Positions 4,987-6,647 of a stretch of 6,647 nucleotides of DNA are shown one piece after another (the stretch's first letter is position 1; every line of letters starts with the position of its first letter). The notes under the pieces are model-generated. The model worked only from the letters and a program-made list of their open reading frames with translations. It ran no database searches and was not told the DNA's origin. Origin of the DNA: Phycisphaerae bacterium (GTDB taxonomy: Bacteria > Planctomycetota > Phycisphaerae > UBA1845 > Fen-1342). The stretch lies in NCBI GenBank assembly GCA_020058145.1, contig JAGVEP010000368.1, forward strand, positions 1 to 6,647. The letters are read 5' to 3'. Made by a program: the position numbers and the translations under genes.

Positions 4987-6647
4987 CTACCAGTCGCGCT
5001 TCAGGACTTTGCACTCGCCGGCTGTGCCGACGAATGTGTACGCCCCCGCCAGCGCGTCATGAAACGGTCGCCAGCGCCCGATTTCAGCCGAGGGCAACAG
5101 GACGTACGCCGGCGCCGCCTCGCGCAGCCGGGCGCACTCACGTTTGAGCTGGTCCTGCGTGATCGCCATGATCGCTACCTCCCCATAACGACCCCAGGGC
5201 GGCACGTGCGCCGCAAGGTCAATCGCGATGTCCAGGTGGTCCTCCAGGACCGCCACCCGCCCGCCTTCGGCGGCGAGTTTCCGCACCGTTTCGGCCGCCC
5301 GGGCGATGTAGGCCGCCAGGCCGCGCGCTTCGGCCGGCAAAGCGACATCCCGCCGGTCCGGCAGTATGTAGGCGCTGCTCGGCGACGGACGGGTCAAACC
5401 GATCCGCAGCAACGCCGGGTAGTTCTGATAAGTCGGCCGGCACAGCAGCCATAGGACCAGGCCACCCAACATTACCGGCGTTAGCACGTATCGCCGCAGC
5501 GGCGCAGGCACCGCGTCCAGCCCCCGGTTCAGCACCAGGGCGAGTACGAGCACCAACGGCACGGTGACGTGGTAGAGGTTGAATTCGTGCGACCGCCCGA
5601 TGAAGAGCAGCATAGTTAGTAGCCCGTACAGACTCAGCGTCCCCAACATGATCGTCCGCGACCCGGCCCGTTCGTGCATCAGGTGCAGCAGAGTCCAGCC
5701 AAGCGCCGCAAGATACACGAAGCACATCGCCATAAAGACCAGCAATCCGGCGCCGCGGACGGCGGCCACCGGCAGCAGGCCCACCCCGCAGGCTGGGTAG
5801 ACCCAGAGTGCCTCGAGATAGCCGCGCCAAAAAGCTCCGGTCCAGAGCGTGCCGCGACTGGCGATCAGCAGTCCGACCAGAAGCACCGCCGCGGCCGCGC
5901 CACTCCCCAGGATCCCGCCGCGCACGAACCTGACGAGAGTGGCGCCGTTGCCGGCCTGTCGCGCCCGCCACAGTGCGCCGCAGCCCGCCGCAGCGAGCGC
6001 CAGCAGCAGGTAGATGCCGGTGTCGGTAATGAACAGCATTTCGAGCCCGGCCACGGCACCGGTTAGCACGGCCCAGCGTTGCCGGCCGGTCTGCAGATAT
6101 CGCCACAGCGTGATGAAGGCCATGAAATCGAACGGATGTCGCAGGCAGGTGGACGAAGGGTAGTTCCAGGGATTGACCGTAAGTTCCAGGCCATAGAACA
6201 TCTGCAGCAGCAGGGCAGCCAGCGCCCCCGCCAGAGCGAGCGCGGAATTCTGCAGCACAAGGCGCAAGAAGTAGTACAAGCCCACGTAGTACAGGCACGC
6301 CCAGAGCATCCCCACGCCGAGCATCGTGCTATACGCGAGCGGGCTGAGGCAACTCAGCGCGACGAATGTCAGCGGCCAGCCCATGCCGTACTGGCTGTAG
6401 CGCTCCGTGCCGAGTGACTGCCCGCACGTGAAGCTGTACGCGGGGTCCATCGCGAAGAAATTCCAGTGGTAGAGCTGCTCGACCATGAACAAGCGCCCGG
6501 CCGTCGGCGACCACCAGGCCGGCGGGATAAACAGCACCGCCACGATGAAGACCGGCCCGATGAAATCGAGCGCCCCCCAACGCCTCGCCGGTCGGACCTC
6601 CGCCGACGGACCGCCCGGCGTTCGTTTGCGCGGCGGATCCTGCTGGC
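4987..6647 (-). CDS. Polytopic membrane protein, GT-C-glycosyltransferase-like architecture, N-terminus outside window
   Basis: I do not recognise the exact family. The frame is open from the window edge to the TAG at 4987-4989, giving 552 visible residues. The GTG at 6543 is unlikely to be the start: 34 more in-frame residues precede it, with a basic tail (PRKR, RPARR) and the first half of a membrane helix (GALDFIGPVFIVAVLFIPP), and no start codon is seen among them. About 11-12 hydrophobic helices follow. The first outside loop is long and aromatic (YHWNFFAMDPAYSF, then YSQYGMGWPLTF). After the last helix (near VMLGGLVLWLLC) comes a soluble tail of about 145 residues ending in KVLKRDW. A helix bundle with a long first extracytoplasmic loop and a soluble C-terminal domain is typical of GT-C enzymes that use lipid-linked sugars (ArnT/PMT-like), but I see no diagnostic motif, so this is inference. 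Other polytopic envelope proteins remain possible. Confidence 0.75.
   Translation of the reverse strand, partial: QQDPPRKRTPGGPSAEVRPARRWGALDFIGPVFIVAVLFIPPAWWSPTAGRLFMVEQLYHWNFFAMDPAYSFTCGQSLGTERYSQYGMGWPLTFVALSCLSPLAYSTMLGVGMLWACLYYVGLYYFLRLVLQNSALALAGALAALLLQMFYGLELTVNPWNYPSSTCLRHPFDFMAFITLWRYLQTGRQRWAVLTGAVAGLEMLFITDTGIYLLLALAAAGCGALWRARQAGNGATLVRFVRGGILGSGAAAAVLLVGLLIASRGTLWTGAFWRGYLEALWVYPACGVGLLPVAAVRGAGLLVFMAMCFVYLAALGWTLLHLMHERAGSRTIMLGTLSLYGLLTMLLFIGRSHEFNLYHVTVPLVLVLALVLNRGLDAVPAPLRRYVLTPVMLGGLVLWLLCRPTYQNYPALLRIGLTRPSPSSAYILPDRRDVALPAEARGLAAYIARAAETVRKLAAEGGRVAVLEDHLDIAIDLAAHVPPWGRYGEVAIMAITQDQLKRECARLREAAPAYVLLPSAEIGRWRPFHDALAGAYTFVGTAGECKVLKRDW

Noticed and set aside
5219..6298. 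359-codon - strand reading frame inside the membrane-protein gene
   Set aside because: It is an out-of-frame shadow on the same strand, rich in R, A and G, while the frame ending at 4987 shows regular hydrophobic helices.

Overview
The window looks like chromosomal DNA from a GC-rich bacterium, most likely a planctomycete (Phycisphaerae-like) or a close relative. The reasons are a secreted protein with a short PEP-CTERM tail ending in three arginines, a body motif pattern that I associate with planctomycete secreted proteins, and intergenic spacers full of short degenerate tandem repeats of a kind common in planctomycete assemblies. This placement is an inference from style; there is no marker gene that fixes it.

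Layout. From 2 to 1344 on the + strand lies a tight two-gene unit: the C-terminal part of the AAA+ ATPase RarA (replication-fork maintenance), followed after 2 bases by 5-formyltetrahydrofolate cyclo-ligase (folate salvage). A 159-base spacer holds two tandem repeats, of period 7 and period 8. Next is nadB (L-aspartate oxidase, first step of NAD synthesis) at 1504-3141. A 77-base palindromic element (3152-3228) fills the gap between nadB and a convergent gene (3245-3967, - strand) for a small secreted PEP-CTERM protein. From 3981 to 4462 no gene is visible. A tRNA-Arg(CCT) lies at 4463-4536 on the + strand.

The stretch 4537-4986 is the least ordinary part. It has a short remnant resembling the catalytic core of an ISKra4/UPF0236-type transposase, then lower-GC DNA packed with a 14-base duplication, a 9-12 bp stem-loop, a second stem-loop, an imperfect 20-base inverted repeat about 170 bases across, and a 10-base tandem repeat. 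It reads as a graveyard of small mobile or palindromic elements beside a tRNA gene. The right end (4987 to the window edge, - strand) is a large polytopic membrane protein with a C-terminal soluble domain, resembling GT-C-type glycosyltransferases only in architecture. Its start is outside the window.

The genes do not form one pathway. They are housekeeping genes (DNA maintenance, folate, NAD) followed by envelope genes of unknown role, separated by repeat-rich spacers. I found no convincing undescribed multi-gene system. The items most worth checking are the 77-base palindrome and the repeat cluster after the tRNA.
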